From DATMER01 sp040349255 (GTDB lineage Bacteria; Acidobacteriota; Thermoanaerobaculia; Multivoradales; UBA5704): a DNA stretch of 64,000 nucleotides. The notes under the pieces were generated by a model. The model was not told the origin of the DNA. It saw nothing but the letters and a program-made list of their open reading frames with translations, and did not search any database. Positions within the stretch are counted from its first letter, which is position 1, and every line of letters starts with the position of its first letter. The stretch lies in NCBI GenBank assembly GCA_040349255.1, contig JBEQUE010000100.1, positions 1 through 64,000 on the forward strand, written 5' to 3'. A program made the position numbers and the translations under genes. Shown in pieces: positions 53,765 through 62,726 of the stretch.

Positions 53765-54156
53765 ACAGCAGGGAAGCCGGCTTCGCGCTGCCCGGAGCGC
53801 TCCTCGCGCTGCTGCTGCTCTCCGTGGCCCTGGCGCTCGTGGCGGCCTCGCTCCAGCTCCGCATGCGCCTCGTCCTGCGCGAGTCCCGCTCGCTCACGCT
53901 GACCGCGCTCTCGGACGCCGCGCTGGCCGAGGCCCTGGCGCATCTCTCGGAGGATCGGTCCTTCCGGGGCTCGCCCGCGCACGCCTTCGGCGGAGGCAGG
54001 CTGGAGAGCGAGGTCCATCCCTTCTCCGACATCCAGTTCATGATCAGGGCCACCGCCTTCTACGCCGGCCGGGAGCGGACCGTCGAGGCCGACGTGGTGC
54101 GCCCGCCCGACCAGACCGCCCGGGTGGTGCGTTGGCGGCTCGTCGCGGAAGAATAG
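53761..54156 (+). CDS. Minor pseudopilin-like protein, GspK/PilX-like (short)
   Basis: 131 residues. NSREAG then FALPGALLALLLLSVALALV: a prepilin signature lacking Glu at +5 (Gly there), as in GspK, the tip pseudopilin. However GspK is usually about 300 residues, so this lacks the large inserted domain, and a PilX-like role is possible. GTG 53761 overlaps the upstream stop (GTGA). It ends the three-gene cluster. Confidence 0.72.
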   Translation: MNSREAGFALPGALLALLLLSVALALVAASLQLRMRLVLRESRSLTLTALSDAALAEALAHLSEDRSFRGSPAHAFGGGRLESEVHPFSDIQFMIRATAFYAGRERTVEADVVRPPDQTARVVRWRLVAEE

Positions 54157-54158
54157 AC

Positions 54159-54695
54159 CTACCGCTGGAGGTCCTGCCGGCCCGTCACCTGGTACTCGCC
54201 CAGGTTGTTGCCCGTGCTGGTCTCGGTCACCCGCCAGTCGGAGAGGCTGTCGATCCGCATGCGGTTGCCGTCGACCGTCCCGGTGAAGGTGGTGGCGGCC
54301 GGAACCAGCTCGATCTCGACCGCCCGGGTGCCCGCGCAGGCCAGGTTCTGCTGGCTGCAGGTCCCTTCGGAGTTGCGGCTGTCGAGCGCCAGGGCCAGCG
54401 AGTTGCCGTGCACCGTGCCCGTGAAAGCGCAGGTCTGGGCGCCGTTGAGCTGCTCGACGGCCACCACCGAGGTGCCGCTCTGGCGCATGGTCCAGATCAC
54501 CGGCACGGTGACCGGCAGGAACCCTTCCGCGAGACAGGTCCCCCGCGCGGAGACCGTGCTGGCGGTGCCCGACCAGGTCCCCTGGACGTTCGCGTTGGGC
54601 ACCTGCGGCGGCTCCGTCGGCCCGCTGCCGCCGCCTCCGCCGTCGCAGGCGGCCAGGAGGAGGAGAGCGGCGAGTGGAGACAGAAAGCCTTTCAT
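54159..54695 (-). CDS. Lipoprotein of unknown function
   Basis: 178 residues. Lipobox LLAAC (Cys17) followed by a Gly-rich linker (DGGGGGSG), then a beta-rich domain with internal similarity (GTWSGTASTV near the start, and FTGTVHGNSLALALDS and FTGTVDGNRMRIDSLSD later). No family recognised. It is convergent with the pseudopilin cluster, 2 bp away. Confidence 0.72.
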   Translation of the reverse strand: MKGFLSPLAALLLLAACDGGGGGSGPTEPPQVPNANVQGTWSGTASTVSARGTCLAEGFLPVTVPVIWTMRQSGTSVVAVEQLNGAQTCAFTGTVHGNSLALALDSRNSEGTCSQQNLACAGTRAVEIELVPAATTFTGTVDGNRMRIDSLSDWRVTETSTGNNLGEYQVTGRQDLQR

Positions 54696-54754
54696 GCCGG
54701 TGATCGTAGACCACCCGACCGCCGGCTTCCACTCTTCCTCTGCTCAGGCTCTGC

Positions 54755-55510
54755 TCAGGCCCTGCTCTTCCGGCCGAGCTGGACCACGAGCGAGACGGTC
54801 GTGCTCGTGTCGGTCCGCCGGAAGCCGCGCACGGGCTCGTTGTCATACTTGACGTCGCAGGCGAGCCGCAGTCCCAGATGGCGGTTGAGCTGGGCCTGGA
54901 GGCTCGCCTGGCCATGCAGGCGGTAGTCCTTCCGGCGCTCCAGGTTCGGATACCAGGTGGCCTGCGCGGTCAGCTCGGACGTCGGAGAGAGCTTCCCGTT
55001 CGTCTGGAGCTGGACGAGGCCGCCGAAGGCGTCCCTGCGCCGCCTCCGGCCGCGCGGGTCCTCGCGCGTCCAGGAGAGGCCGGTCAGGCTCTGGAGCTTC
55101 CAGCGGACGGACTGGAGCAGGGGCCGCAGCAGGCTGCTGTCGAGGATCGTGCGCGAGTCGATGCCGGCGAAGCGATTGCGCTCGCCGCGCGCGCCGAAGG
55201 TGATCTCGGTGCCATCCCGGATCCGTCGCCGGCCGCGGACCTGGGCGTTGTAGCTCTCGGCCGTCTTGCGGTCGTTGCGGGTGGCCCGCACCGCGGCAGC
55301 CGTCGCCTCCACGCCCCAGAGCTTCCAGTCCTGGACGTAGCGGGCGTCGAACCCGGCCGAAGACGTGTCGGTGTTGCCGCTCGTCGCCAGGTACGAGAAG
55401 CCGAGCTTCAGATCCCAGTTGGGCTCCGCCGGCGCCGCCTGGCCGGCCAGCGCCGGGCCGGAAAGCAGGGCGACGAGAATCCCCCATCCCACGACACGCC
55501 TTGCGCGCAT
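54755..55510 (-). CDS. DUF481 outer-membrane beta-barrel protein
   Basis: 251 residues. Signal peptide (VVGWGILVALLSGPALAG). Repeated amphipathic strands (WDLKLGFSYLATSGNTDTSS, KLWGVEATAAAVRAT, LGLRLACDVKYDNEP) with a final TSTTVSLVVQLGRK match DUF481 (YdiY-like) barrels of unknown function. ATG 55510 lies 6 bp after GAGGAGA. The C-terminus is not a classic terminal aromatic, so insertion by the BAM machine is assumed only from the family. Confidence 0.82.
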   Translation of the reverse strand: MRARRVVGWGILVALLSGPALAGQAAPAEPNWDLKLGFSYLATSGNTDTSSAGFDARYVQDWKLWGVEATAAAVRATRNDRKTAESYNAQVRGRRRIRDGTEITFGARGERNRFAGIDSRTILDSSLLRPLLQSVRWKLQSLTGLSWTREDPRGRRRRRDAFGGLVQLQTNGKLSPTSELTAQATWYPNLERRKDYRLHGQASLQAQLNRHLGLRLACDVKYDNEPVRGFRRTDTSTTVSLVVQLGRKSRA

Positions 55511-55612
55511 GCCCGTCTCCTCACGGTCGAGACTGCCTGTCCGGGTATACGGAGGAGAGAGGCGGCGCGTTGGCCCAGAGAGTACAATGGTGGTCTCACG
55601 AGGAGCCGCGGC

Positions 55613-56911
55613 ATGGAAGCGAACGACGTCAAGCCCGATTGGGGTTTCGGGAAGCGGTTGCTGTTCCGCTATCTCTTCTCCTATCTCTTCCTGTTCATCT
55701 TCCCGTTCCCGCTGTACTACATCCCGTACGTCGGTCAGGCCCTCGGCCCGTTCTTCGATCTCTGGGAGAAGGGGACGCTCTGGATGGGCCGCCTCGTCTT
55801 CGGCCGCGAGATCGTCGTGCACCCGTCCGGCAGCGGCGACACGGCGCACGACTGGGCGGATTTCTTCTTCCGCCTGCTGCTCGCCGTGGCCGTGACGCTC
55901 GTCTGGAGCCTGCTCGGTCTCCTCCTCCGGAAGCGGAAGCGGCTCGACTACGACCGCCTGCACGGGTGGCTGCGGATCTACGTGCGCTTCTCCCTGGCCT
56001 CGGCCATGATCTCCTACGGGGCCTACAAGCTGATCCCGTCGCAGATGCCGGCGCCGACGCTCGACCGCCTGCTCCAGCCGCTCGGCGACGCCTCGCCGAT
56101 GGGCCTCCTCTGGACCTTCATGGGAGCCTCGGCGGCCTACAGCATCTTCACCGGCGCGGCCGAGATGCTCGGCGGCCTCCTGCTCACCACCCGCCGCACC
56201 ACGCTCCTCGGCGCGCTGGTGTCGATCGGCGTGATGTCCAACGTGGTGATGCTGAACTTCAGCTACGACGTGCCGGTCAAGCTCTACTCCTCGCACCTGC
56301 TGTTCGAGGCGTTCTTCCTGGCGGCTCCGGACCTCCGGCGGCTCCTCGACGTGCTGGTGCTGAACCGCCCCTCGGAGCCCGCGCCGCTCCGGCCGCTCTT
56401 CCGGCGCCGCGGCCTCGAATGGGGCACCCTCGCGCTGCGCACGGCGTTCGTCGGCTTCCTCGCCTGGCAGTCGCTCAACCTCTCCTACAAGACCTGGTCC
56501 ACATACACCCCCGAGTCCCGCGCCAAGACGCCGCTCCACGGGATCTGGAACGTGGACGAGCTCGCCATCGACGGCCAGGTCCGCCCGCCGCTCCTCACGG
56601 ACGAGCAGCGCTGGCAGCGCGTGGTCTTCGACGTCCCCGGCCAGATGGCGGTCTTCCGCATGAGCGACACCCGGGACCGCTACAACGTCGAGGTCGACGA
56701 GAAGAAGAAGACGCTCGCGATGACCGACCGCTTCAACCCCGAGCGCAAGATCACTGTCGCCTACCGCCAGCCCGCGCCCGACCGGCTGGCCCTCGAAGGG
56801 ACCTTCGACGGACGGAAGATCCGCGCCCTCCTCCACCGCGCCAGGACGCCCGAGTTCCTCCTCCTGACCCGCGGCTTCCACTGGATCAACGAGACCCCGT
56901 ACAACCGCTAA
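55613..56911 (+). CDS. DoxX-like polytopic membrane protein
   Basis: 432 residues. About eight hydrophobic segments in the first 300 residues (FRYLFSYLFLFIFPFPLYYI, FRLLLAVAVTLVWSLLGLLL and others); the middle (GASAAYSIFTGAAEMLGGLL) resembles DoxX proteins. A soluble C-terminal domain of about 125 residues (from GIWNVDELAIDG) is predicted outside the membrane. Function unknown. ATG 55613 follows ACGAGGAG; TACAAT at 55583-55588 may be its -10 box with a normal leader. Confidence 0.75.
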   Translation: MEANDVKPDWGFGKRLLFRYLFSYLFLFIFPFPLYYIPYVGQALGPFFDLWEKGTLWMGRLVFGREIVVHPSGSGDTAHDWADFFFRLLLAVAVTLVWSLLGLLLRKRKRLDYDRLHGWLRIYVRFSLASAMISYGAYKLIPSQMPAPTLDRLLQPLGDASPMGLLWTFMGASAAYSIFTGAAEMLGGLLLTTRRTTLLGALVSIGVMSNVVMLNFSYDVPVKLYSSHLLFEAFFLAAPDLRRLLDVLVLNRPSEPAPLRPLFRRRGLEWGTLALRTAFVGFLAWQSLNLSYKTWSTYTPESRAKTPLHGIWNVDELAIDGQVRPPLLTDEQRWQRVVFDVPGQMAVFRMSDTRDRYNVEVDEKKKTLAMTDRFNPERKITVAYRQPAPDRLALEGTFDGRKIRALLHRARTPEFLLLTRGFHWINETPYNR

Positions 56912-57042
56912 CCCGCCGGCGCCCCGGCGGAGAGTCGAGACGAACGCCACCCGGCATCCGCCGGGTGCGCAGCATTTGCGCGGCTCGCAAAACAGGAGGT
57001 GGTGCACCAGGATAGTTGCAGTGATGCGAATTTACGACTGAG

Positions 57043-59454
57043 ATGAGAGACAACGGCATGCGCGCAACCGACTGGGGGACTCGACTGGGGTGGGCGTCGG
57101 CCGCGCGGCCGCGGACGGCCGTCGCCGCCATGGCGCTCCTGGTGCTCGCCATGGCGCCCGGGCTCTTCCGGCTCCAGCTCAGGACCGACGGCCACTCGCT
57201 CGTGCCGCCGGACGATCCGGCCATCGCTCTCGACCGCGACGCGCGCCAGACGTTCGGGCTCAAGGACCCGCTGCTCGTGGTGGTCGAGACCCGCCATCCG
57301 GACGGGATCTACAACACCGCGACGCTCGACCTCGTCTCCGGCCTGACCCGGGAGCTCGCGGCGTTGCCGGGGCTCCGGCCGGGCGACGTGCAGAGCCTCG
57401 CCACCGAGAGCGGCGGCGGATTCCAGGCCGATGGCTTCCGGTTCCGGACGCTCCTCGACCCGCCGCCGCGCACCGCCGAGCGCCTCGCCCGGGTGAAGGA
57501 GGACGTGGAGGCCATCGACATCCTCCACGGCACGCTGGTCTCGCACGACCGCCGGGCCACGGCGATCCTGGTCGGCGTGCCCGGGCCGTCCGATCCCCGG
57601 GGCTCGACCGTGGACCGCACAGCTCTCTACCACCGCGTGGCGGCCGTCGCGCACCGCCATGAGACGCCCGCCGACCGCGTCTCGATCGTGGGCGCGCCGG
57701 CCGCCGAGGCGCTGCTCGGCGAGCACGTGCTCGCCGACCTCGCCCTGCTCGTGCCGCTGTCTCTCGCGGTGATCGCGGCGGTGCTCTGGCTCGCCTGCGG
57801 GCGCGCCTGGGCCGCGCTCCTCGGGCTGGTCAAGGTGGGCGCCGCCCAGGTCTTCACCCTCGGCCTCATGGGCTGGTGCGGCCAGCCGGTCTACCTGACC
57901 AGCGCCATGATCCCGGTCCTCCTGACCACGATCGGGCTCGCGGATGAGATCCACCTGCTCTGGCACTACCGCCACCGGCGCCCGGAGGAGACGCCGGCCG
58001 AGGCCCTGCACCGCATCGTCGGCGAGCTCGCCACGCCGGTGGTCCTAACCACGGTCACCACGGCGATCGGCTTCCTCTCGTTCCTCACCTCCTCGATCCT
58101 GCCGGTGAGCCGCTTCGGCCTGTTCACGGCGCTCGGCGTGCTGTTCTGCCTGCTCTGGTCGCTGGTGGCCACGCCGGCGCTCCTGGCCCTGCGTCCCGAA
58201 GCCATCCCGGCAGCCGGTCCGGCGGGACCGTCCAATCACCGGCTCACCCGGCTCGTGCTCGCCCTGGCCTCGCGCCCGCGCCTCGCCCTGCCGGCGCTCG
58301 CCGCGGTCACGGCGCTCTTCGTGCTCGGCATCCCGCGCCTGGAGATCCAGGACTCCTGGATCGACAACTTCGCGCGGAGCAACCGCCTGCGCCGCGACAC
58401 CGAGCGGGTGGACCGGCTTTTCAACGGCACCCACGTGCTGCAGGCCGTGGTGACCTTCGACACGCCGGAGGACCGGGTGCCGGTCATCCCGGCGGCCCGC
58501 GGATCGCTCCTGTCGGGCTCGGCGATCGAGGCCCTCGGCCGCTTCGAGCGGGGGCTGCGCGAGCGGCAGGATGTCGGCGGCGTCCTCGGCCTCCACAGCC
58601 ACCTTCTGACCACGGCCTACATCTGGGGCGGGCGCCGCGAATTCACCCGCGCCATCGTGGACAACCCGTCCTGGATCTACATCCACGTGCGGCGCATCGG
58701 CACCGTGCGCGGCGAGGCTCGGCGGACCGAGCTGGTGGACGACGGGTTCCGGCGGACCGTCGTCACCGTGCTGCTCAAGGGCGCCAACTTCCGCCGGACC
58801 GCGGCCGTCATCGAGGGGATCCGGAGGCTGGAGCGCCGCGAGCTCGCGCCGGTCGGCGCCCGGGTCGAGCTGGCCGGCGACCTCGCGGTCTCCCAGGCCA
58901 TGATCCCGGCCATCGTCCGCACGCAGACCGGCTCGCTGCTCGGCGCGCTGGCCGCCAACGTCCTGATCCTCAGCCTGCTCTGCCGCTCGTTCCGGCTCGG
59001 GCTCGCCTGCGCCGCGCCGACCACCGTCGCCGTGGTCTGGACGTTCGGGCTCATGGGTTGGATCGGGCTGCCGCTCGGCGTGGCCACGTCGGTCTTCTGC
59101 GCGGTGACGCTCGGGATCGGCGACGACTACTGCATCCACTTCCTCGAGCGCTACCGGTCGGCGAAGGCGGCCGGCGCGCCGCGGCCCGCCCGGCTGGCCG
59201 CGGCCGAGGCGGGGCCGGCGGTGGTCACGGACGCGCTCGCCATCATCCTGGGCTTCGGGCTGCTGGCGGGCTCGCAGGTGCCGACCAACCGCTGGCTCGG
59301 TCTGCTCGTCGTCTTCGGGCTGGCGAGCGCCTGCCTGCTCACCCTGGCCGGAGCCGGATCGGTGCTGGAGCTGCTCGACCGGCGCCGCTCCGCGGCCATC
59401 GCCGGGGTCTCCTCGGAGATCCCGGAGCTGGCCGGGATCGGAGAGGAGGCGTGA
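57043..59454 (+). CDS. MMPL/RND-type exporter
   Basis: 803 residues in two homologous halves, each with a first helix, a large extracytoplasmic loop and a cluster of five helices. Seen: LLTTIGLADEIHLLWHYRHR in half one and VFCAVTLGIGDDYCIHFLER in half two, the helix-4 segments with conserved Asp that mark the RND/MMPL proton pathway. It probably exports lipids or hydrophobic compounds. No membrane-fusion protein or outer-membrane channel is adjacent, in line with MMPL, not with tripartite, pumps. An in-frame ATG at 57058 is an alternative start. Confidence 0.88.
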   Translation: MRDNGMRATDWGTRLGWASAARPRTAVAAMALLVLAMAPGLFRLQLRTDGHSLVPPDDPAIALDRDARQTFGLKDPLLVVVETRHPDGIYNTATLDLVSGLTRELAALPGLRPGDVQSLATESGGGFQADGFRFRTLLDPPPRTAERLARVKEDVEAIDILHGTLVSHDRRATAILVGVPGPSDPRGSTVDRTALYHRVAAVAHRHETPADRVSIVGAPAAEALLGEHVLADLALLVPLSLAVIAAVLWLACGRAWAALLGLVKVGAAQVFTLGLMGWCGQPVYLTSAMIPVLLTTIGLADEIHLLWHYRHRRPEETPAEALHRIVGELATPVVLTTVTTAIGFLSFLTSSILPVSRFGLFTALGVLFCLLWSLVATPALLALRPEAIPAAGPAGPSNHRLTRLVLALASRPRLALPALAAVTALFVLGIPRLEIQDSWIDNFARSNRLRRDTERVDRLFNGTHVLQAVVTFDTPEDRVPVIPAARGSLLSGSAIEALGRFERGLRERQDVGGVLGLHSHLLTTAYIWGGRREFTRAIVDNPSWIYIHVRRIGTVRGEARRTELVDDGFRRTVVTVLLKGANFRRTAAVIEGIRRLERRELAPVGARVELAGDLAVSQAMIPAIVRTQTGSLLGALAANVLILSLLCRSFRLGLACAAPTTVAVVWTFGLMGWIGLPLGVATSVFCAVTLGIGDDYCIHFLERYRSAKAAGAPRPARLAAAEAGPAVVTDALAIILGFGLLAGSQVPTNRWLGLLVVFGLASACLLTLAGAGSVLELLDRRRSAAIAGVSSEIPELAGIGEEA

Positions 59455-59543
59455 TGGCGATCCGCTCCCGCGGCCCTCCCGCCAGGCGAAACCCCGGGCG
59501 CGCGAACCGTTCCGATCAATTTTTCATCAGGAGATACTCTGTC

Positions 59544-60257
59544 ATGAACAAGACTGCTTGGCGCACAACCTCCGTCCTCCTGCTGCTGGCGAGCTTCCTT
59601 GCCATTCCGGCCCTTGCCCAGACGATTCCTCCGGGCAAGGACTACTGGGTCACTCCGAACAACGGCCAGACGGATTTCGCCTTCCCGTCCGGCGACGTCG
59701 AGTCGCTCTGCGGCCAACCGGCGTCCAGCACCTGGAACCACAAGGTCGTCCTCCGGGGCGTCCCGGCGGCCGGCTCGGACTACGACACGGTCGTCTCCCG
59801 CCTCGACACCGCGGTGTTCAACTCCAGCCTCCTGGCCCAGACCCGGATCCAGGTCGCGGCGCTCAACTTCGCGAGCGCGTCGCCGCAGGCCACTCCGTGC
59901 GGCACGCTCACCTGGACGGTCGGCCTGTCCGGCTCGCAGGCGGTGACGCTCATGAAGCTGCGCCGCATCTCGGCGACCGGCGGCCTGTTCTCGGCCGACA
60001 TCGCGGTCAGCGTCGAGTTCAAGGGGTACCGCGGCGGCGTCTACCTGGGCAGCCTGTTCTACAACATCGTCCTGCCCGATCCGGCCACCGGCACGCCGTG
60101 GTCCTTCGGCCCGAGCGGCGTCTTCCGCGCCGGCATGACCGAGGGCAACAACTGCATCGACGTGCTGCGCCAAAAGCTCCTGACCTACTCGCCCGACTCC
60201 GACCACTTCTATTACATCTCGAACATGATCGCCCAGGGGCAGTGCCACCGGCAGTAG
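59544..60257 (+). CDS. Secreted protein of unknown function
   Basis: 237 residues. Clear signal peptide (TSVLLLLASFLAIPALAQ, cleavage after ALA). The mature part is beta-rich with two to four cysteines (SLCGQPASS, ATPCGTLTW, NNCIDVL, QGQCHRQ), possibly disulphide bonded. No family recognised. AGGAG lies 10 bp before ATG 59544. A hairpin follows the stop. Confidence 0.72.
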   Translation: MNKTAWRTTSVLLLLASFLAIPALAQTIPPGKDYWVTPNNGQTDFAFPSGDVESLCGQPASSTWNHKVVLRGVPAAGSDYDTVVSRLDTAVFNSSLLAQTRIQVAALNFASASPQATPCGTLTWTVGLSGSQAVTLMKLRRISATGGLFSADIAVSVEFKGYRGGVYLGSLFYNIVLPDPATGTPWSFGPSGVFRAGMTEGNNCIDVLRQKLLTYSPDSDHFYYISNMIAQGQCHRQ

Positions 60258-60268
60258 AGCCCTCGTCC

Positions 60269-60292
60269 GCGGGCCGGCTTCGTCCGGCCCGC
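60269..60292. terminator. GC hairpin after the secreted protein gene
   Basis: A perfect 9-bp stem GCGGGCCGG/CCGGCCCGC with a 6-nt loop, 11 bp after the stop. It is followed by CTTCCCC, not a T-run, so termination strength is uncertain. The next gene has its own -10 box right after it. Confidence 0.5.
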
Positions 60293-60303
60293 CTTCCCCG
60301 GAT

Positions 60304-60309
60304 TACAAT
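60304..60309 (+). promoter_or_regulatory. -10 box (TACAAT) for the next hydrolase gene
   Basis: TACAAT lies 9 bp before ATG 60319 with no ribosome site between, so the transcript is probably leaderless. Confidence 0.45.
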
Positions 60310-60318
60310 CCTCCGGAC

Positions 60319-60975
60319 ATGAAGCGAGCGCTCCCGATCCTCCTGCTCCTCGGTCTGGCTCCGGCGGCGACGGCGCAACGCGGCCCGATCCTCGACAGGG
60401 TTCCGGAGCACCCGGACCGCGCGGCCCGATATGTGATCTATCTGCACGGCAGGATCGTCGAAGAAAAGGGGCCCCGTCCGACCCACGAGCAGTGGGGCGT
60501 CTACGAGTACCGGAAGATCCTGGAGGCGCTCGCCCCGGCCGGCATGGTGATCAGCGAGCAGCGGCCCGCCGGGACCGACATGGACCGGTTCGCGCAACAC
60601 GTCGCCGGTCAGGTGAGGACGCTCGTCGCGGCCGGAGTGCCGGCGGATCACATCACCGTGATCGGATTCTCCAAGGGCGGAGGCATTGCCATCCGAACGT
60701 CGGCCCTCCTCAGGAACGACAAGGTCCATTTCGTTTTCCTCGCGGCCTGCGGCGACGGCGACTTCCGCGGCTCGGACCTCGACGTGCGCGGACGGATCCT
60801 CTCGGTCTACGAAGCCTCGGACGAGATCGGCCGCTCGTGCGCGCAGCTCTTCGCGAAATCGAAGTCGCCCGGCGAGCGCAAGGAGGTCCGGATCTCGATC
60901 GGCGGCGGACACGGCGCCTTCTTCCGGCCGCGCCAGGAGTGGACCTCTCCCGTGCTCGCCTGGGTCGAGAGGTGA
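60319..60975 (+). CDS. Secreted alpha/beta-hydrolase-like protein
   Basis: 218 residues. Signal peptide (KRALPILLLLGLAPAATA). Nucleophile elbow ITVIGFSKGGGIAI (Ser in G-x-S-x-G), with His candidates in SIGGGHGAFF and an oxyanion region near VIYLHGRIVEEKG. Likely a periplasmic esterase or peptidase; the substrate is unknown. The stop overlaps the next ATG (TGATG), coupling it to the channel gene. Confidence 0.8.
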   Translation: MKRALPILLLLGLAPAATAQRGPILDRVPEHPDRAARYVIYLHGRIVEEKGPRPTHEQWGVYEYRKILEALAPAGMVISEQRPAGTDMDRFAQHVAGQVRTLVAAGVPADHITVIGFSKGGGIAIRTSALLRNDKVHFVFLAACGDGDFRGSDLDVRGRILSVYEASDEIGRSCAQLFAKSKSPGERKEVRISIGGGHGAFFRPRQEWTSPVLAWVER

Positions 60976-62612
60976 TGGCCGGCCCCTGCATCGTCTGCGG
61001 GTTGGGCGACGTGGGCTACCGGGTGGTGGAGCTGCTCCATCGCCTCGGCGAGGAAGTCGTGGTCGTCACGAGCGCGGCGCGGGACGACCGGAGGCGGACA
61101 GCCGAGGCCCATGGCGTCCGCGTCCTGATCGGCGACGCCCGCAGCGAGCAGCTCCTGCAGGAGGCCGGGCTCGCGTCGGCCAGGGCGGTGATCGCGGCCA
61201 CGGGCGATGACCTGGTCAACATCGAAGTGTTCCTCGACTCGCAGCGCATCCGGCCGGACATCCCTGTCGTCGTGCGCCTGTTCGACCAGGATCTGGCGCG
61301 CCAGCTCGAAGGCTCGTTCGGCCTCCGGCGCGCGCTCGGCATGTCGGCTCTGTCCGCGCCGAGCTTCGCCGCGGCGGCGCTCGGCGAATCGTTCCTCGGC
61401 ACGTTCTCCATGCCGGACGCGACGTTCGTGATCGGCCGGCACAACGTGGAGAACGGCCCTCTCCAGGCCTGTCCCAATCTCGGCGCGGTGGCCGAGCGGC
61501 ACCGCCTCACGCCTCTGCTCCGGGAGCGCCCCGGCGAGGGCTGCGCGGCGCTGCCGTCCCCGGAGGACCCGGTCCTGCCTCAGGACCGCCTCTCGCTGCT
61601 GGCCCGCAAGGAGGACTGGGACCGGCTGTTCGGCCCGGCGCCGTCCGCAGTCCCGGAGGCCGCGCCGATGCCGCTCGGAAGCCGGGTGCGCCAGGGCCTC
61701 TCCCGCCTGCGCGCGTTCTGGCGGGAGGAGCCGACTCCGCTCCGCGCGGTCTTCCTGAGCCTCTGCGTCCTCATCCCGCTGACCGTGATCGTGTTCCATG
61801 CGTTCGTCCACCTGTCGCTCGCGGACGCGGTGTTTCACACGATCGCCAACCTGCACGGCGAGATCGTGCAGTCGAACGACGGCGTCGGGCCGGGGATCAA
61901 GCTCTACGAGATCGCGCTCATGATCCTCGGCTCGATCACGCTGGCCACGCTGTACTCGATGCTGACCGACTACCTGGTGGGCTCGCGGCTGCGCAAGCTG
62001 CTCGGCGGCCGGCCGATGCCCAGGCAGGGACACGTCGTCGTGGTCGGGATCGGGAGTGTCGGCCTCCAGGTGGTGAGGGAGCTGACGGCGGTCGGGATCC
62101 CGGTGGTGGCCGTGGACGCCGAGGCGGACCGGCCGTTCCTCGCGGACGCGCGGAGCCGGGCTTCGGTCGTCATCGGCGACGGCCGCCTGGGCGAGACGCT
62201 GGCGCGGGCCGGCGTCGCGACGGCCCGGGCGGTGGTGGCCGCGACCGGCGACGATTCGGCGAACCTGGGCATCGGCCTCGGCGCGCGGCGGCTGAGCCCC
62301 GGCATCCGCACCGTGGTGCGCCTGTTCGACTCGGACTTCGCGCGCAAGATCGAGAGCACGCTCGGCGTGGACGCGGCGCTGGGCGCGTCGCGGATCGCGG
62401 CGCCCACCTTCGCCGCCTCGGCCCTGTTCCCGGACGTGGTCAAGGCGTTCATCGTCCAGGACCGTCTGATCGTGCTGCTGCGCCGGCAGGCCGGCGAGCG
62501 CTCGGAGCACGGGGCGACGGTGCTGATGAGGGACGGCGACGAGCCGCTCCACGAGGACGAGGAGGTGCTCGCCGCCCTGTGGCGGAAGGTCGCTCCGCCC
62601 TGGAGCGGATGA
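60975..62612 (+). CDS. Potassium-channel-like protein with two RCK (TrkA-N) domains
   Basis: 545 residues. First NAD-binding RCK domain at the extreme N-terminus (CIVCGLGDVGYRVVELLHRL, GLGDVG loop), a membrane part in the middle (LRAVFLSLCVLIPLTVIVFH and YEIALMILGSITLATLYSML) and a second RCK domain (VVVVGIGSVGLQVVRELTAV). The layout is RCK-2TM-RCK, unlike the usual channel-RCK1-RCK2. The pore between the helices lacks a clear TVGYG filter (the region reads HTIANLHGEIVQSNDG), so ion selectivity is uncertain. ATG overlaps the previous stop. Confidence 0.82.
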   Translation: MAGPCIVCGLGDVGYRVVELLHRLGEEVVVVTSAARDDRRRTAEAHGVRVLIGDARSEQLLQEAGLASARAVIAATGDDLVNIEVFLDSQRIRPDIPVVVRLFDQDLARQLEGSFGLRRALGMSALSAPSFAAAALGESFLGTFSMPDATFVIGRHNVENGPLQACPNLGAVAERHRLTPLLRERPGEGCAALPSPEDPVLPQDRLSLLARKEDWDRLFGPAPSAVPEAAPMPLGSRVRQGLSRLRAFWREEPTPLRAVFLSLCVLIPLTVIVFHAFVHLSLADAVFHTIANLHGEIVQSNDGVGPGIKLYEIALMILGSITLATLYSMLTDYLVGSRLRKLLGGRPMPRQGHVVVVGIGSVGLQVVRELTAVGIPVVAVDAEADRPFLADARSRASVVIGDGRLGETLARAGVATARAVVAATGDDSANLGIGLGARRLSPGIRTVVRLFDSDFARKIESTLGVDAALGASRIAAPTFAASALFPDVVKAFIVQDRLIVLLRRQAGERSEHGATVLMRDGDEPLHEDEEVLAALWRKVAPPWSG

Positions 62613-62726
62613 AAGCACCTTGTCCCGATCCGGCCTCCTCCCGGCGTCCTTTAGTTATGGAAGAATGATGCGCGCCCGCCCCCGCGGGTGCCCTCCCTCA
62701 CGTCCATCTCGAAAGGAGACCCGTTC

